A stretch of DNA of 64,000 nucleotides. It comes from Pseudocercospora fijiensis CIRAD86. Its lineage: Eukaryota; Ascomycota; Dothideomycetes; Mycosphaerellales; Mycosphaerellaceae. The notes beneath the pieces are model-generated. The model saw only the letters and a program-made list of their open reading frames with translations, did no database searches and was not told where the DNA came from. The stretch lies in contig NW_006921534.1 in NCBI RefSeq assembly GCF_000340215.1, positions 5,200,169 to 5,264,168 on the forward strand. Direction: 5' to 3'. This document shows positions 33,620 through 45,959 of the stretch, piece by piece; positions within the stretch are counted from its first letter, which is position 1, and every line of letters starts with the position of its first letter. The position numbers were made by a program, and so were the translations under genes.

Positions 33620-36330
33620 GTCGGCGGCGCGGCGGAGGTAGTAGAAGGGGTAGAAGGGGTAGTAGTAGATATTAAGTCGTAGGAAGAAGTCGAATTAGTC
33701 TCGGAAACGCGTATTCGAGGGCGCAGTCGCTTACTTAACCTGCCTCGAGAGTGTATATCTCTACCTAAATATCGATTAGTGTCGCCGCGCCCTTAGAAGC
33801 ACGCGTTTGCTATAAAACTACTAGAAGAAGCGCCCTCGCTACCGCGAGGTCTAATGCCGCGAGAGTCGACGTTTCTATCTAAACAAGCCCTCGAGCGCTA
33901 TATCTAGGAATTTAGTGTATCGAATAGGTACGAGTTTAAGGAGTAGAAGCCGAAGAAGAATAAGAATAGCGTTAAATACCGCTATTTGTATATATATAGC
34001 TGCTATAGTTAACTAGATAAGCGTACCTAGAATACTACGAATAAGGCGCGGAAGAAGACGAAGAAGATAGACTATAAGTTCTATTTCTACGCTATTGCTG
34101 TCCGCCCTCTTAAGCCGGATAGTAAGTAGCAAATTCGCTATTCTAGTAAGGAAGAATACTACTAGTATAACTATAAGAAGGACGACGTTATCGTGCTTGC
34201 TACTATCCGGTAGCGCTTAAGAACGGCTAACTTCCTCGAGCAATTAGAGCGCTTACAATAGGCTCGTATACTAACGTTAAAGATAATAGCCTACTTTCGA
34301 GGGCGCGGAGTAATTCTCAAACCTTACGATATATACAACATCTCCTAGAATAGGACTCTTTATAAGCGGCGTACTAATAACCAAGCTTAGCGGATAGTTA
34401 ACCTACTCGATTAGTACTTAATCTTCTATAATATTAAGATAGACGAGGAGGGTTTAATTAAGGCATTAGTAGCTCTTTATCTAACCTCGCTCGAGGCCTT
34501 TAAAGCGACGCCTTATTAGCTAATTCTCGACACTACTTATTCGACTAATCTATACAACCTCGAGTTGCTAGATATAGTAGCCGCTAGACCGATAAACGAT
34601 ACGATTAAGCTCGGTATTAGTCTTGTTCGTCCGAAGCCTAATAAAGCTAACTTCGTCGAGTTATTACTATCTATACGGAAGGGCCTTAAACAAGCCGGCT
34701 ATGCTATACCTCTCGTTATAGCGACTAATCGTAAAGAAGCCTTAATGCTAGTAGTCGACGAGGTGTTTCCGGAGGCCTTAAATATCGTCTACGAGTAGCA
34801 CCTAAACTAAGACATACTTACTCGAGTAAGGAAGGAGCGAGGCGACTTTATACAGATTAAATCTAACGGTTGTTAGACTAACAGTCTATCTACAACTTAG
34901 TTTATAAAGCTGTTTACTTATACTGTCTATAGTAAGACCGAGGAAGAGTTTAATAACAACGTTATTAAGCTAGACAACGTATATCCTATATTTAAGGCCT
35001 ATCTTTATAAGAACTAGTAGTTCTATAAGACTCGGATTGTTAACTACTAGACTAACTAAGTCCTACATTTTAGCTACAAGATAACCTCTCGAGTCGAGTC
35101 TTACTATAGACGTATTAAGCTCTAGCTTAACTATAGTAGCAGACACGATATCTTTACGCTCTTCGAGTCGCTTCTCAATTAGTAGTAAGAAGGCTACGAC
35201 CGCCGCCGTACCGCTATAGCGGACAACCTAAAGAGGTGTAACAAGTTGCTAACTAGAGCCTTCTATACTAGTATCTCTCGAGTTATTAGCGACTATTGCC
35301 TTCTCGAAGTAGCTAAGCTATACAAATACGCTGTTACCCTTCTTAGGACTACGACTAACGATAATAGCAATAAGATTAAGCACTCCGCCTTCTTATATAG
35401 CTGTCCGTAGTACCGCTATAACGATTACCTTACTAAGACCTTCGGCTATCCGTATAAACACGAGATTATAAAGCTTATTAAGATAGGTAGCTTACGAGCA
35501 GTGCTATTGCTACGCTACTTCTACGACTACTAGCTTATCGACTTTATAAAGAGGTAAGAGCCTCGTCTACGCGAGCCGAAGGTTATCTTTAGCAACCGCA
35601 AACCTCTTACTAGTAGAGCGACTATCTATATAACAAAGCGTATACTTACTGCTCGAGAATTAGACGACTTAAACACTATTACTACGAAGAAGCGGAAGCT
35701 AACGAATATAGCGACAATAACTAACTTCACTCTCGAGCCTAGTATATCGCTTACTTAGCTAAGAACGACTATTATAGACTACTATAAGTGCGTAAAGAGC
35801 TAGTACCGTACGCAGCAGTGCCCTTGCTAGAAGGCTAACCGTCTATATAGACCTACCTGCTACCCTTAAGGCTTCGAGTGCTATAATCTACGTTAAGAAG
35901 CACTTCCGGTTAAACTACAACCTCCTTCTAAGATAGACCTTCTATAGCAAGAACTTAATAACCTTCGAGCGCGTAAGGAATAGCGCACTTAGCAACAAAT
36001 TAAATATAACTAATAGTAGGCAGCGTTGTTTAAATAGCAATAGCGGTAGGCGTTGTTTGAATAGTAATAGCGGCAGGCGTAGTTTAAATAGTAATAACGG
36101 TACTAATAATAGCAGTATTTACTAACACAGCCGATAGGACGGCTACTCTATAACTAGGTGCTATAGCAATAGCACTATTAGTTTACTTAGTAGCAGTATT
36201 ATATATAGTAACAGGCTAGTTAGCAGGCTAGAGACTAGTATAAGCTAGTATATATAGCCTCGCGTAGTTACAAGGCTGTAGGTCGTAACCCGCTTAGATC
36301 TAAGTAGATAGCAACTAACAACACCTTAAA
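33620..36330 (+). pseudogene. MULE transposase relic
   Basis: This degenerate + strand frame has an N-terminal FAR1/WRKY-GCM-like DNA-binding region (KYRYLYIYSCYS, about 33975), then LKPYDIYNIS and the catalytic ILDTTYSTNLYNLELLDIV near 34525 containing the first Asp. ATNRKEALMLVVDEVFPEALNIVY near 34730 follows, typical of the MULE domain. A Cys-containing knuckle-like stretch (CPC near 35820) is followed by a long former-Gln-rich tail (about 35990-36250) in which CAG/CAA have become TAG/TAA. All stops fit RIP; it cannot be functional. Confidence 0.85.
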
Positions 36331-36461
36331 TTTTGCTATACTACTGTTTTGCTAACAATCTTTGGCTTCATGTTTGGTTGCCCGGCTAGCGGGGCCTGCA
36401 GCGACGCGATTATCCGCTTCTACACGCGATTTTGTAAGGAGCAGCCGATTCCGTAATCCTG

Positions 36462-36511
36462 TAATCTACTGGGGCTCGGGCAGCCAGCTGGGGCTCGGGG
36501 AAGTAACCAAG
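36462..36511. repeat. MULE terminal inverted repeat, right
   Basis: Perfect 50-bp inverse copy of 33337-33386, followed by the 9-bp duplication at 36512-36520. Confidence 0.95.
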
Positions 36512-36520
36512 GGCATGACC

Positions 36521-38753
36521 TGCACCACATCCCTTGCAATTCCTCGACGCCGGGCCGTGTCTTGGGCGTGGTGTAATTTAGGTTCGCCCATCCGAAACAT
36601 ATCTTGGGCACACATCTCATCTCAAGATTCAAATACTCAAAGCTGTACTCACGGAAAGATCTCCGCGCGCCTGGAATCCACTTCCGATCTCCGCGGCCGC
36701 TATGCTATACTGTACATAGGTGACAGTGAGACTTTCGTGCTTGGTGGGCGGCAGAATCTGGGATGCTTGTCAGCCATTGATGTACTGTAGCTGCTTGAAG
36801 CGACGCGGCGATTTTGTACCTCTTCGGGTGGGCATCGTTTCCAGGTCCCGAGCCCTCAGAATGCAGTCATTGCACTTGATCGTGCGCCAGCACAAGCTTG
36901 CGGGCGTCGTGTATATCTTCGTCGCCTGCCGTCCTGGCTCGTCGCAGCCATGGCCATTCTCCTCTCCCATCATTGTCACCAGATGACAGCCTTGAAGGTA
37001 TCGAGCATAATATCGTTCTCGAACGGCAGCTCTTGCTGCGCCTCTAAGATTACCTCTTTGCCGTACCGTACGCGGTCCCAAGAAGAAGCAATCATCACCG
37101 GACCTGTAGAGCGACGAGGGTAAAAGCAGGCCGAGGAAAAGCTTGAGGCGGGCATCTGTGCATCGGACCGCTATCGTGCGGACAGAATGTGGTGGATTGA
37201 TGAATAAAAGACGTGCCTGAAGATAGCATACAGTCAGTCCTGCCAACGAGATTCGTCCGGAGTGAATTCGTTCACCCTGCCGCGGTGTCTTGCTTCATCG
37301 ATGGCCATTCTGGAGCACATCATTGGCACTGCTTGACCCATTCGTCCGCAAGTTCCTACCAAGCTTCCAATCCCAGGTTGTGACTCGCACTTCTGATGAC
37401 GAGTGCCGACTTGGGTCTGGACAAACGCCGTCGTCCTCATCGATGTCATGAGCGGCTGGTGCGTGCGCATTGCTGCAAAAGGTAGGAGGCGTTCTTGCTG
37501 CCGCGTCGGTGCAGTACTCGTGTATGATTCTCCAGTGTCCACATCGCTTCCTGCGACTTCTCATCAGGATTCGGAATGATGGAAGTGTGCGTACTATTTA
37601 CCAGGTCAAAAGAACAGCGTAGCACATCGCGATGATGTATTGATCGATCTCGTTTATCGGAGGGCTACTATAGTAGCAAAGTTCAGTGCTTGTGCAAAAG
37701 TGGCGCTCTTAGCATATGCGTCTTATCAATCTATGCGGTAGCGTTCCCACGCTAAATGTGAGTCTGAAGCACCTTAAATTCTTCTCGCTCCAGTGTCAGA
37801 TGGATTTATCGACAATGTGCCCTCGGATGGGCCTGCTCTTTCCACGCCCAGCTTCTCCACATCAAGCGGCCTCTGACGGTGTTCGTGGCGGCGTCAGCGG
37901 TACAAGGCGTTGTTCTTTGCGTGTTTGCAGGGAGCGTGGTGTATTGAAAGAGCGAGAGGCTTGAATCTATATAGAACCGTGCACTCCGCAGCAGGAGCCG
38001 AACCAGAAGAGAAGGTTGAATCGCAAAAAGTTAGCGTTCATCACACAAGGACAACATACCAGATGGAGGAAGCGGTTGAAGTGTTTTTGATCTGGTGCTT
38101 GATGGACTGCATGCAAAAATTGTAGGAATGTGGGTATTCGGGATATTGCGCGGCCGAGGCCAACCAGGTACTCATTGACTGTGAATCGATTTATTCGATT
38201 CGGTGCAGTCCGACGGTCGACCAAAGCATATTGCCTCATCAGTAGTATCGCTCCGTAGCACAACAAGCAGCCGGCCAGCCGAACAATGCCACAGCCTTGC
38301 AGAGTTTGGTATCTGGCAAGACAGGTTAATAATAATGGCATAGTTCGTGCCAAGGAGAGGTGAGCGCGGTACACTTTTCCGAGCTTCCAGCCTTCCAGGA
38401 TCCAGGGCGCGCGGTTAATATTCTATACTCCGCCGTTGGTATGCACGGACCTGATTCCCTGTTCTCAGTGTGTCTAAGGACCATCAGCCTTTCGCACAAT
38501 TCAATGTCCGATGCAGAGAATCGGAAGCCACCCATGGCAACAGCTAGTCAACAGCGTCGTACATTCAAACGCAATGTAGATCCGTTTCAATCCGACGCAC
38601 GAAAAGTCGGGCAGCGCCTTCTTGTGCTGAACTTCTTTCCCAAGTTTATCGAAATCAGTATGAAACTGGCCAGATGCCTAATCGCCCTAGGTATCGGAGC
38701 CTGATGATGGCAATCAAGCTTCAGCGGAGTCAATGAACGGAGACTTAAGATGT
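36521..38753. other. 2.2-kb gene-poor region, non-RIP composition
   Basis: Many overlapping short ORFs on both strands (for example 36770-37246 and 37967-38374 on minus) but no domain, no convincing splicing chain and no RNA gene. It may hold decayed or lineage-specific genes. Confidence 0.45.
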
Positions 38754-39495
38754 CTATCTTGTCTCCGGCGTTGCTTGACGTCCAACGAGTCTCTCCCGCA
38801 CAGGGTCGAAAAACTGTCGAAAGCTGCTCGCCACATTATCAGCTACAACGTTGCGTCAGTTTCGCCAGCAGATCGGAATCCAAAATCGCGTACAACCAGT
38901 CTCTGTGGCCTGATTCTTACCCAGTTCAAGCTCGTTGGCGGTGGAGGTCTGAATGGTCAAGCCAGGGCTCGGACTGTCGCTACGAATCTTCTGTCGTCCA
39001 TCGCGATCTGATGACCAAAGATGTAATGTGTCAGTGAAATGCTCAGACAGGCAGTGAATTCTCCCATGAGCATAATTACAGCGAAAGACATGCCACAACA
39101 TCCATCTGATAATCCAATTCGGAGTTTCTGGGCGCGCTGGATCCTGACCAAGCTCATAGAGAGGCTTTGTGACGGCTTGAGCAGTTTCAAAGATGTGACG
39201 AACTTCTGCACCCATGATCCTCTCGTCGACTTGCGAAGTGCTATAGACCGAGACTACTTCGCGTTGTTGGTTGTGGGCTGCCAGAGTAGCAATAATCCTT
39301 CGTCTGCCCTCACTTGCTTCTAACTGCTCCACATTAGATTCATGCAAGACCAAATTCGACCGATTGGTGGCAGTTTGTTACCTTCATGAGATTGTACATG
39401 CGTCGAAGAACGATATTGTTGATATCGAGGCCTAAATTTCGGAGCAACCTCGCCTTCGAGTCGCTGCGAGGCAATGGCGGAATGACAGGCGCCAT
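38754..39495 (-). CDS. hypothetical multi-exon gene next to the copia element
   Basis: Rebuilt by splicing: exon 1 39495-39382 (MAPVIPPLPRSDSKARLLRN...YNLMK, 38 codons), a 58-bp intron (GTAACA...GAGCAG), exon 2 39323-38921, a 78-bp intron (GTAAGA...TTGTAG), exon 3 38842-38754 ending RLVGRQATPETR. The total is 201 aa and in frame. Inside exon 2 a further 72-bp GTAATT...CATCAG segment with a CTGAC branch-like site may also be an intron; it has 3n length, so 177 aa is possible. Sequence is amphipathic and Arg-rich with a Trp-containing segment (WIIRWMLWHVFR). No family is recognised. The start lies about 290 bp from the copia 5' LTR. Confidence 0.55.
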
Positions 39496-39785
39496 TCTTG
39501 TGGTGAGAGCGATCTAAGGGGCAGCTGAAGACAGGCGGCTCTTTCCCTGGCTGGTTTCGAGCTTCGGGATCAAATCTAGTCTCCTTCCCCGGCCTGATTA
39601 AAAACGGAGTGTGAGGCATAATATTGCGTGCAAAGCCAACATGTATCAGTCTACGGGCCGCCCGCAGGACCGCCATCTGAATGGCCAACCACATCATGAA
39701 GGTGTCATTCAGACACACTCTGACAGGTGAAGGTTGCTGTCTCCTCAGGTACCGAAACATGGCGTATCATGAGCGTCGATCTAAA

Positions 39786-39905
39786 ACTTGAAGTGTGTGG
39801 TGTGTGGTATCACGTGCATAATGCCTGAGGCTGAAACTGCGCACTTTATCTTTGGGCTTCCTGTAGATTAGCCCTCTTCTAAATACATTACAGTTTACAT
39901 CAAGT
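39786..39905 (+). repeat. copia 5' LTR (120 bp)
   Basis: Differs from the 3' LTR at six positions, all transitions. Unlike the interior it still has many CpA/TpG dinucleotides. Confidence 0.93.
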
Positions 39906-40149
39906 GGTTATAAGCCCCCTGCGTTTCTAACGCATTCTATATGTTTTCTAATAGTTAATCCGACTGCTACGTAGATAGCGCTTATTACTAAAAATTGCGC
40001 CGATACTATTATCGTCGCCGCCGCTTTTAAGGGTTCTAGTAGGTGCTAGTCCGACTCGAGTTATTAGTGTTAGCTATCCGCTATACTAGTTCCTAATAAT
40101 AGTATTAGCTATCTACTATACTATAATATAGGCGCGCCTATCGGCCGCC

Positions 40150-43100
40150 CCTTATTACTATCGCTGTCCGTAATAGCTCTCCCTACAACCTCTAGCGCTT
40201 ATATAAGCAACATTCCTAAGCTAAAGAATAAGGAGAATTACCTATTATAGTCGTACGCTGCTAAAGGCGCTCTTAAAGGTATGTCGGTTTAGCGCTATAT
40301 ATAAGGCATCTACTAGCGACCTCTTTCTAAGGCCTCTAGTAAGTCTTCTAAAGAGTTTAAAGACCGCTAAGATAAATAGGACTCTAAAGATCAAACAGCG
40401 CGTACCTAGATCTTTGCTAATTATGTTAGTAATATTTAATAATTACTACTTAGTCTATCTATATCCTAGGAGGTATAGGACTTCCTTAAGAAGAAATATA
40501 CTAGTAAAGGTAGGTCTACTAAATTTATGCTCTACTAGGAATATATTACCCTTCGGTATAATAGCAAGGACGTTAAGAAGTTCTATAACGAATATAAGAA
40601 GAAGCTCGGTACCTTAAAGGACACTAAGTTAGCTATTAGCTAATATTAGGCTGTCTATATGTTTATTATATAGATCGCACTATTCTACGAGGCATTCGTA
40701 TAGATGCGCCGAAAGTAGATGCGCGCCTCTAAATATACTATTAACGATAACACCCTTAACAACATTATTAGCGCGTTGCTTAATAAGAATGTAGCTTAAC
40801 TAAACTAGGCCTAATATAATAGTTTCTTCGGTCTCTAGCGCTAATAATAGCAAGGTAGCAATAGTAATAGTAACAGTCGAGGCGACTCGAACCGTAGCGG
40901 CCGTAGTAGTCGTAGAAACAGTAACAATAGTCGTAGTCGTAGTAGAAACAACTAGAATAGTTAAAATCGCGAGAAGTGCTTATACTGTTAAGGCACTTAC
41001 CCTTCCGACCGCTGCTATACTAAATACCCTTATCTAAAGGAGGAAGACCGACTACGTCGTAAATAGTAGAAGTCTAAGAAGAAGGGGGTGCAGCAGCAAT
41101 AGCAGCAGCGTAGACTAACTATATAGTAATAATAGCAACAACCGCTATCTAGTTAGAATAGTGCTTAGGGGCTGTATGCGGCTAATACTACCCCGGGGGT
41201 GTTATTAGACCTAAGCTACAATTACGCCTTTACTGCAAACACTATAGTTACTATTAGCGACTAGGTTTCTACGGCTCTTACTGCTAGCACTCGTACTACT
41301 AATTAGGTTGTCGACTTAGGTACTAGCATATATATAGTTAATAACCCTTTATTGCTTATTAAATACGAAGGCTGTTACATTCCTGTCCGGTTTAGTAGCA
41401 ATACGAAGCACGCTACGATAGTTAGTATAGCCTAGACTAAGGTTGTTAATAAGCGTAGTATAAGTAGCATAAAGCTGTCTAATATACTATATGTTCTAGG
41501 TCTAGTAGCTAACCTTCTATCTACTAAGAAGCTTGCCGATAAGGGCTGTTTCTATCGGAATAACAAGCGAGTGCTGTTTACTGTTGTTAACAGATCTAAG
41601 GTTACTATTGCTTAAATATACCGAAAGAATAGTCTCCCCTATCTATATATACCAACCTCTAGACCGGATAGCTAAGTTGTTACGCTTCTATCGAAGAAGG
41701 GGGTGCTAATAGGTACGATAGAAGAGTAGCATCTACGATATAGCTATATCTATTACCGCAAGCTGTTACGAATAGAAGCTAAGGGTTAGATTGTTATTAC
41801 TAGAAACAAGACCGACTTCCGAAACTATATCGCTTGTCGTATAGCAATGTTATATAAGGAATATAACCGACTACTACGAGTGCGACCGTCTACTATTTAC
41901 TACATTGTCTATATAGATGTAGTTACTATTACTAACCCTAGTCTACTACAAGAACGCTACTTTACGTTGTTTACATGCGCTAAATTAGCCTATCGACACG
42001 AATATGCTAGCTCGCTAAAGTTAGGAGCTATAGTAGCAATTAAGGACTACCGTATATACGTCCGTATATAAACTAGTTACTTAATCCTAATCTACCGCCT
42101 CGATAGAGAGAGTAAATACGGCGGAAATTAGCTATTAAATTAGGCTCGAGACGAGGGCATTATACTGCAAGTTACTGTACCTTATTTATTAACTTAGAAT
42201 AGCCTTGCTAAGGTTAGCAATTATATCGTATATACGACTACGAGAAAGATAATACTACAGGCTAACCTTCTAAAGTCTCTATAGCTATATGCTATTACCT
42301 CCGCTATATAGGTCCTTAATATTATACCTAGAACCCTAGAAGGTCTTAGCCTCTATACTATTATAGCTAGGGAGCTCAATTAGTCTCGAACGTAGCTACG
42401 CCTTTAGCACCTTCGAGCCTATAGCTATACTGCTATTATCTACGACTATAGTGTAGCTCGTAGCAAGAAGTTTGACGCTCGTAGAAAGCTTAGCAAACTA
42501 GTTAGTTATACGAAGGACTTAGTAGACTCTAACAAATACATAATCTACTTGTCTAACGAATATAAGGTTGTTGCCTCGAAGGATATACAGTTTATTAAGT
42601 TAGGGGACGACAAGTTGTCGCTTCTAGAGGGTATAAACCTATACGCCAATCCTAATAACCTAGCTAAGAACGAGTTTATTATACTCGAGTCGGTTATACC
42701 GGCTCTGTTTAATTCTATAAGTAACGAGGCACCGTCGCTATAGGAAGCCGCTAGTATAGTCTAGCAGCTTCTAGCCTAATAGGAAGATACTCTAGAAGAA
42801 CTAGCTTAGGAGGTAGCTAATAAAGTCGCTAATCTATTGCCGCTCGAGGATAACCTACCGGCTGTTCAACCTCTATTAAGTAATAAGGATGGTTTCTAAT
42901 CCGCTAAGGAACAGCCTATATACGATCCTTACGCTAAGAAGGGCGAGCCGGGCTAGTTGCCTAAGTTTAAGCGACCTGCTAAGGCTGTTAGTAATCGTTC
43001 TATGCGCAAGACCCGGAGCAATAAGTTAGCTCGTAACCTCTTGCGTAGGTACCTAGCTAATGCTAGTGTTTAACGCAAGGCGCGCCGCTAACTAGCTAAT

Positions 43101-44830
43101 ATGCCGATAGCCTATATTAAGGGCTTTATAGCCTCCTACTACATTGCGGAGCAGTCTAATAAGCCTAAAGAAGCCATTCCTATTCCGAAGAGCTTTAAGG
43201 CCGCTAAGGAGTTATAGTACTAGCTATAATAGAAGGAGGCCTATAAGGCTAAGTACAAGTTATTAATAGACAACTATATATAGGTATATGTTTCTCGACT
43301 AGAAGTACCTAGAGGTCGTAAGGTTGTCCGTAGCCGATAGGTGTTTACTATTAAGCGTAACGCTAATAGCAAGGTAAGCCGGTTTAAGGCTCGATAGGTC
43401 GTCCGTAGTTTTACATAGGTTAAAGGACAGGACTATAATAAGACCTATGCAGCTGTCGCTAAGCCGTCTATACTGCGAGCACTGTTTAGCTTGATCGCCT
43501 ATTACGACCTAGAGGCTAAGCAATACGACATTCTAACTGCCTTCCTTAACGCGCTTATTAGGGATAAGTATAAGATCTACGTCGAGCAGCTATATAGCTT
43601 TAAAGACCGTAGTAGTAAGGGCATAGTTTGCCTATTACTAAAGGCACTATATAGTCTAAAGTAGTTACTAATGCTATAGTATAAAGAGCTTCGAAAGTAC
43701 TTAAAGAGCCTAGACTTTATTCTAATAATGTCCGACGTCTGTATATTTAAGCACGTTGTTAGCGGCTCTATTATTGTTATCTACGTAGATAATATAATTA
43801 TTATCGCCTATACTCTATTAGTACTAAAGGCAGTAGCTTAGTTACTAAAGGACCGTTTTAATATGCGAGAGCTAGGCGACCTTTACTACTATCTCGGCAT
43901 GCGCATTATCCGCGACCGTAATAAGCGCACTATCTACGTCGTTTAGGACGCCTACTTAAATAGGCTCTACGAGAAGTATAGTATGCGTAGCCGTGTCGGT
44001 CTAGCTACTCTAATAGTACCTCGCTATATTAAGACGTCTATTTAACGCGCACCTAAGGGCTATATAGCTAGTGCCGCCTTTAAGACTTAGTATTAAGAAG
44101 GTATTAGTAAGGCACTATAGCTAGCTATAATTATACGACCTAATGCTTGCTATACTATAGGCTTGTTATTACGATTTATCTCTAACCTTACTAAAGAGCA
44201 TTATACCGCGCTCCTTTAGCTAATTAAGTACCTAGTTAGTACCCTTAGTCGTAGCATGCGCTTCTAAGGCACATAGAACGATAAGCTCAATTTTGCTAGA
44301 TACTATAATGCCTTATAGGCCGACGATCTAGTTACTCGCCGCTCTATAGGCAGCTTCTACTTTACTATTATAGGCGGACCTCTATTATATAAGTCCGGCC
44401 GCTAGACACTCGTTATACTGTTATTAACTAAAGCTAAGTATATTTAACTTACTATAGGGGCTAAGGAAGCAGTTGCCTTAGCTTGTTTATTAAAGGAAAT
44501 TAGCTATAAGGGCTATATTCTTCTAGTTACGCTCTACGAGGATAATTAGTCCGCTATTGCTATTACTAAGTCTACTAGCATTAATAGCCGTACGAAGCAT
44601 ATAGATGCTCGTATTTACTATATTCGAGAGAAGATTGCTAATAGTACTATTGTCGTCTAATAGGTTAGTATATATAATTAGATAGCCGATAGCTTTACTA
44701 AGCCGCTTAACAAGATTAAGTACGGCCGCTTTGTTAAACAACTGAACCTAGTAGATTGCAAGGCCGCTATTAAGAGCGCTGCAAAGCTAGCTACTAAGTA
44801 CTAAGAGGAAAGGGCCTTTGTTTGCTTTGT
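40150..44830 (+). pseudogene. copia gag-pol relic
   Basis: In order: a gag (UBN2-type) region with a zinc knuckle (KCLYC...YPSDRCYTKYP near 40975), a protease motif VVDLGTSIYIVNNP near 41310, a GAG-pre-integrase/integrase region (LRYSHIYYRKLL near 41735, IYIDVV-type core near 41910), reverse transcriptase with YVDNIIII near 43781 (from YVDDIII) and RNase H with an EDNQSA-like block near 44540 and SRTKHIDARIYYIRE near 44590. Numerous TAG/TAA stops of RIP origin interrupt it. Confidence 0.9.
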
Positions 44831-44939
44831 CTGTTTAACCTAAGAGTAGTCTAGTTTGTTTACCTATTTCTATACCTAATACCCCTTTGTTTGCTTCGCT
44901 AGTTTGTTTGTTTGGCTGTATGCACGCGATAAGGGGGTG

Positions 44940-45059
44940 ACTTGAAGTGTGTGGTGTGTAGTATCACGTGCATGATGCCTGAGGCTGAAACTGCGCACTT
45001 CATCTTTAGGCTTCCTGTAGATTAGCCCTCTTCTGAATACATCACAGTTTACATCAAGT
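44940..45059 (+). repeat. copia 3' LTR (120 bp)
   Basis: Mate of 39786-39905, directly after the AAGGGGGTG purine tract and before the CTAAA target duplication. Confidence 0.93.
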
Positions 45060-45064
45060 CTAAA

Positions 45065-45959
45065 GGCGCCACGACGGCATCGATGCATTTTTTGTCTCAA
45101 CATCTGCTGTGCAACGAGGACAGACGCGCATCGCGACCCGTTGACTATCGTCGCCGAATCCTTCGCTCTGCTTCGCTTCCGGTTCGAAGCCTGTGCGAGC
45201 CAAGATGCTGCTTACCCTGTCAAAGTCGGAGGGTCACATAGTTCTAGGTAAGCCGGTTGTCCGCGGCTTCGGCATGCTTCGGGCAAAGAGTGCATTGATC
45301 TCACGCACATTTGTGGTGTCCAGTGGGGCTCTACTTGATGTCGACATCAGAAGGACCTACCATCCTCGGGAAACGTATTCATGCGCGATGCTGGTCGTTT
45401 GTTGCGAGATCTGAAGCGAAAGGGTCCATGACGCCGGATTTGTTTGGTTAGGCACAGGTGCTGGCTGAATACGTGAAAGCGATACTTCAGCGTGTCAAGC
45501 CAAGCAAAACCACATTTGAAAGCGTATCGCCGTGGCTGATGATGTTTGGAGGGTGCTGTAATTCCACCGAACTGAGGAGGATACTTTAACATACCTTGCA
45601 GCTTCAGTGCACCTTGAAGAAGAAATGGATCTTAACGAGTATGTTAATCCCGGTTGCATTGTGCAATGCTGACGATCTTCACGGGCCTGACTCCGACCCG
45701 CCGCTCCTTCAGGAAGGTGAGATCCGATCAGGTACGTTGCCGACCATCCAAGCGACCGGCGAGTTCAGCCCGGCGAGTTCAGCCCGGCGCTGGTTGAAGA
45801 TGTCGTGTATCCGCGTCGTTCTGGTCCAGATCTTGGTCTTGAAAGCTGCAGGGTATCAATCCTTGGTCTCAATAACATCGTGCGCAAGGTCACGCGAAGT
45901 TCGCCAGAGTCGCAAAGACCAGAGGAATGCTAGGACGTGACAGCATTTGAGTGAGTGGC
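45065..45959. other. intergenic region right of copia element
   Basis: No recognised gene. It contains a 15-bp tandem duplication (GGCGAGTTCAGCCC twice, 45758-45790). Short ORFs (45193-45414, 45596-45940 on +) have no domain evidence. Confidence 0.45.

Larger units (their letters stand above)
33337..36511 (+). mobile_element. complete MULE (Mutator-like) DNA transposon, 3175 bp, RIP-degraded
   Basis: Bounded by perfect 50-bp terminal inverted repeats (33337-33386 and 36462-36511, starting CTTGGTTACTTCC) and a 9-bp duplication. The interior from about 33480 to 36350 is saturated with RIP changes, whereas the terminal 130-150 bp on each side looks normal. It carries one transposase relic on the + strand. 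Confidence 0.95.
39786..45059 (+). mobile_element. complete Ty1/copia retrotransposon, 5274 bp, RIP-degraded
   Basis: Two 120-bp LTRs (39786-39905, 44940-45059) with ACTTGA...TCAAGT ends are flanked by a 5-bp target duplication CTAAA (39781-39785 and 45060-45064). A primer-binding-like TGGTTATAAGC follows the 5' LTR and a purine tract (AAGGGGGTG) precedes the 3' LTR. The domain order gag, protease, integrase, RT, RNase H is that of copia. Interior coding is destroyed by RIP. Confidence 0.95.

Noticed and set aside
40414..42743. Short intact ORFs in the copia interior as genes
   Set aside because: They are surviving fragments of gag-pol between RIP-made stops.
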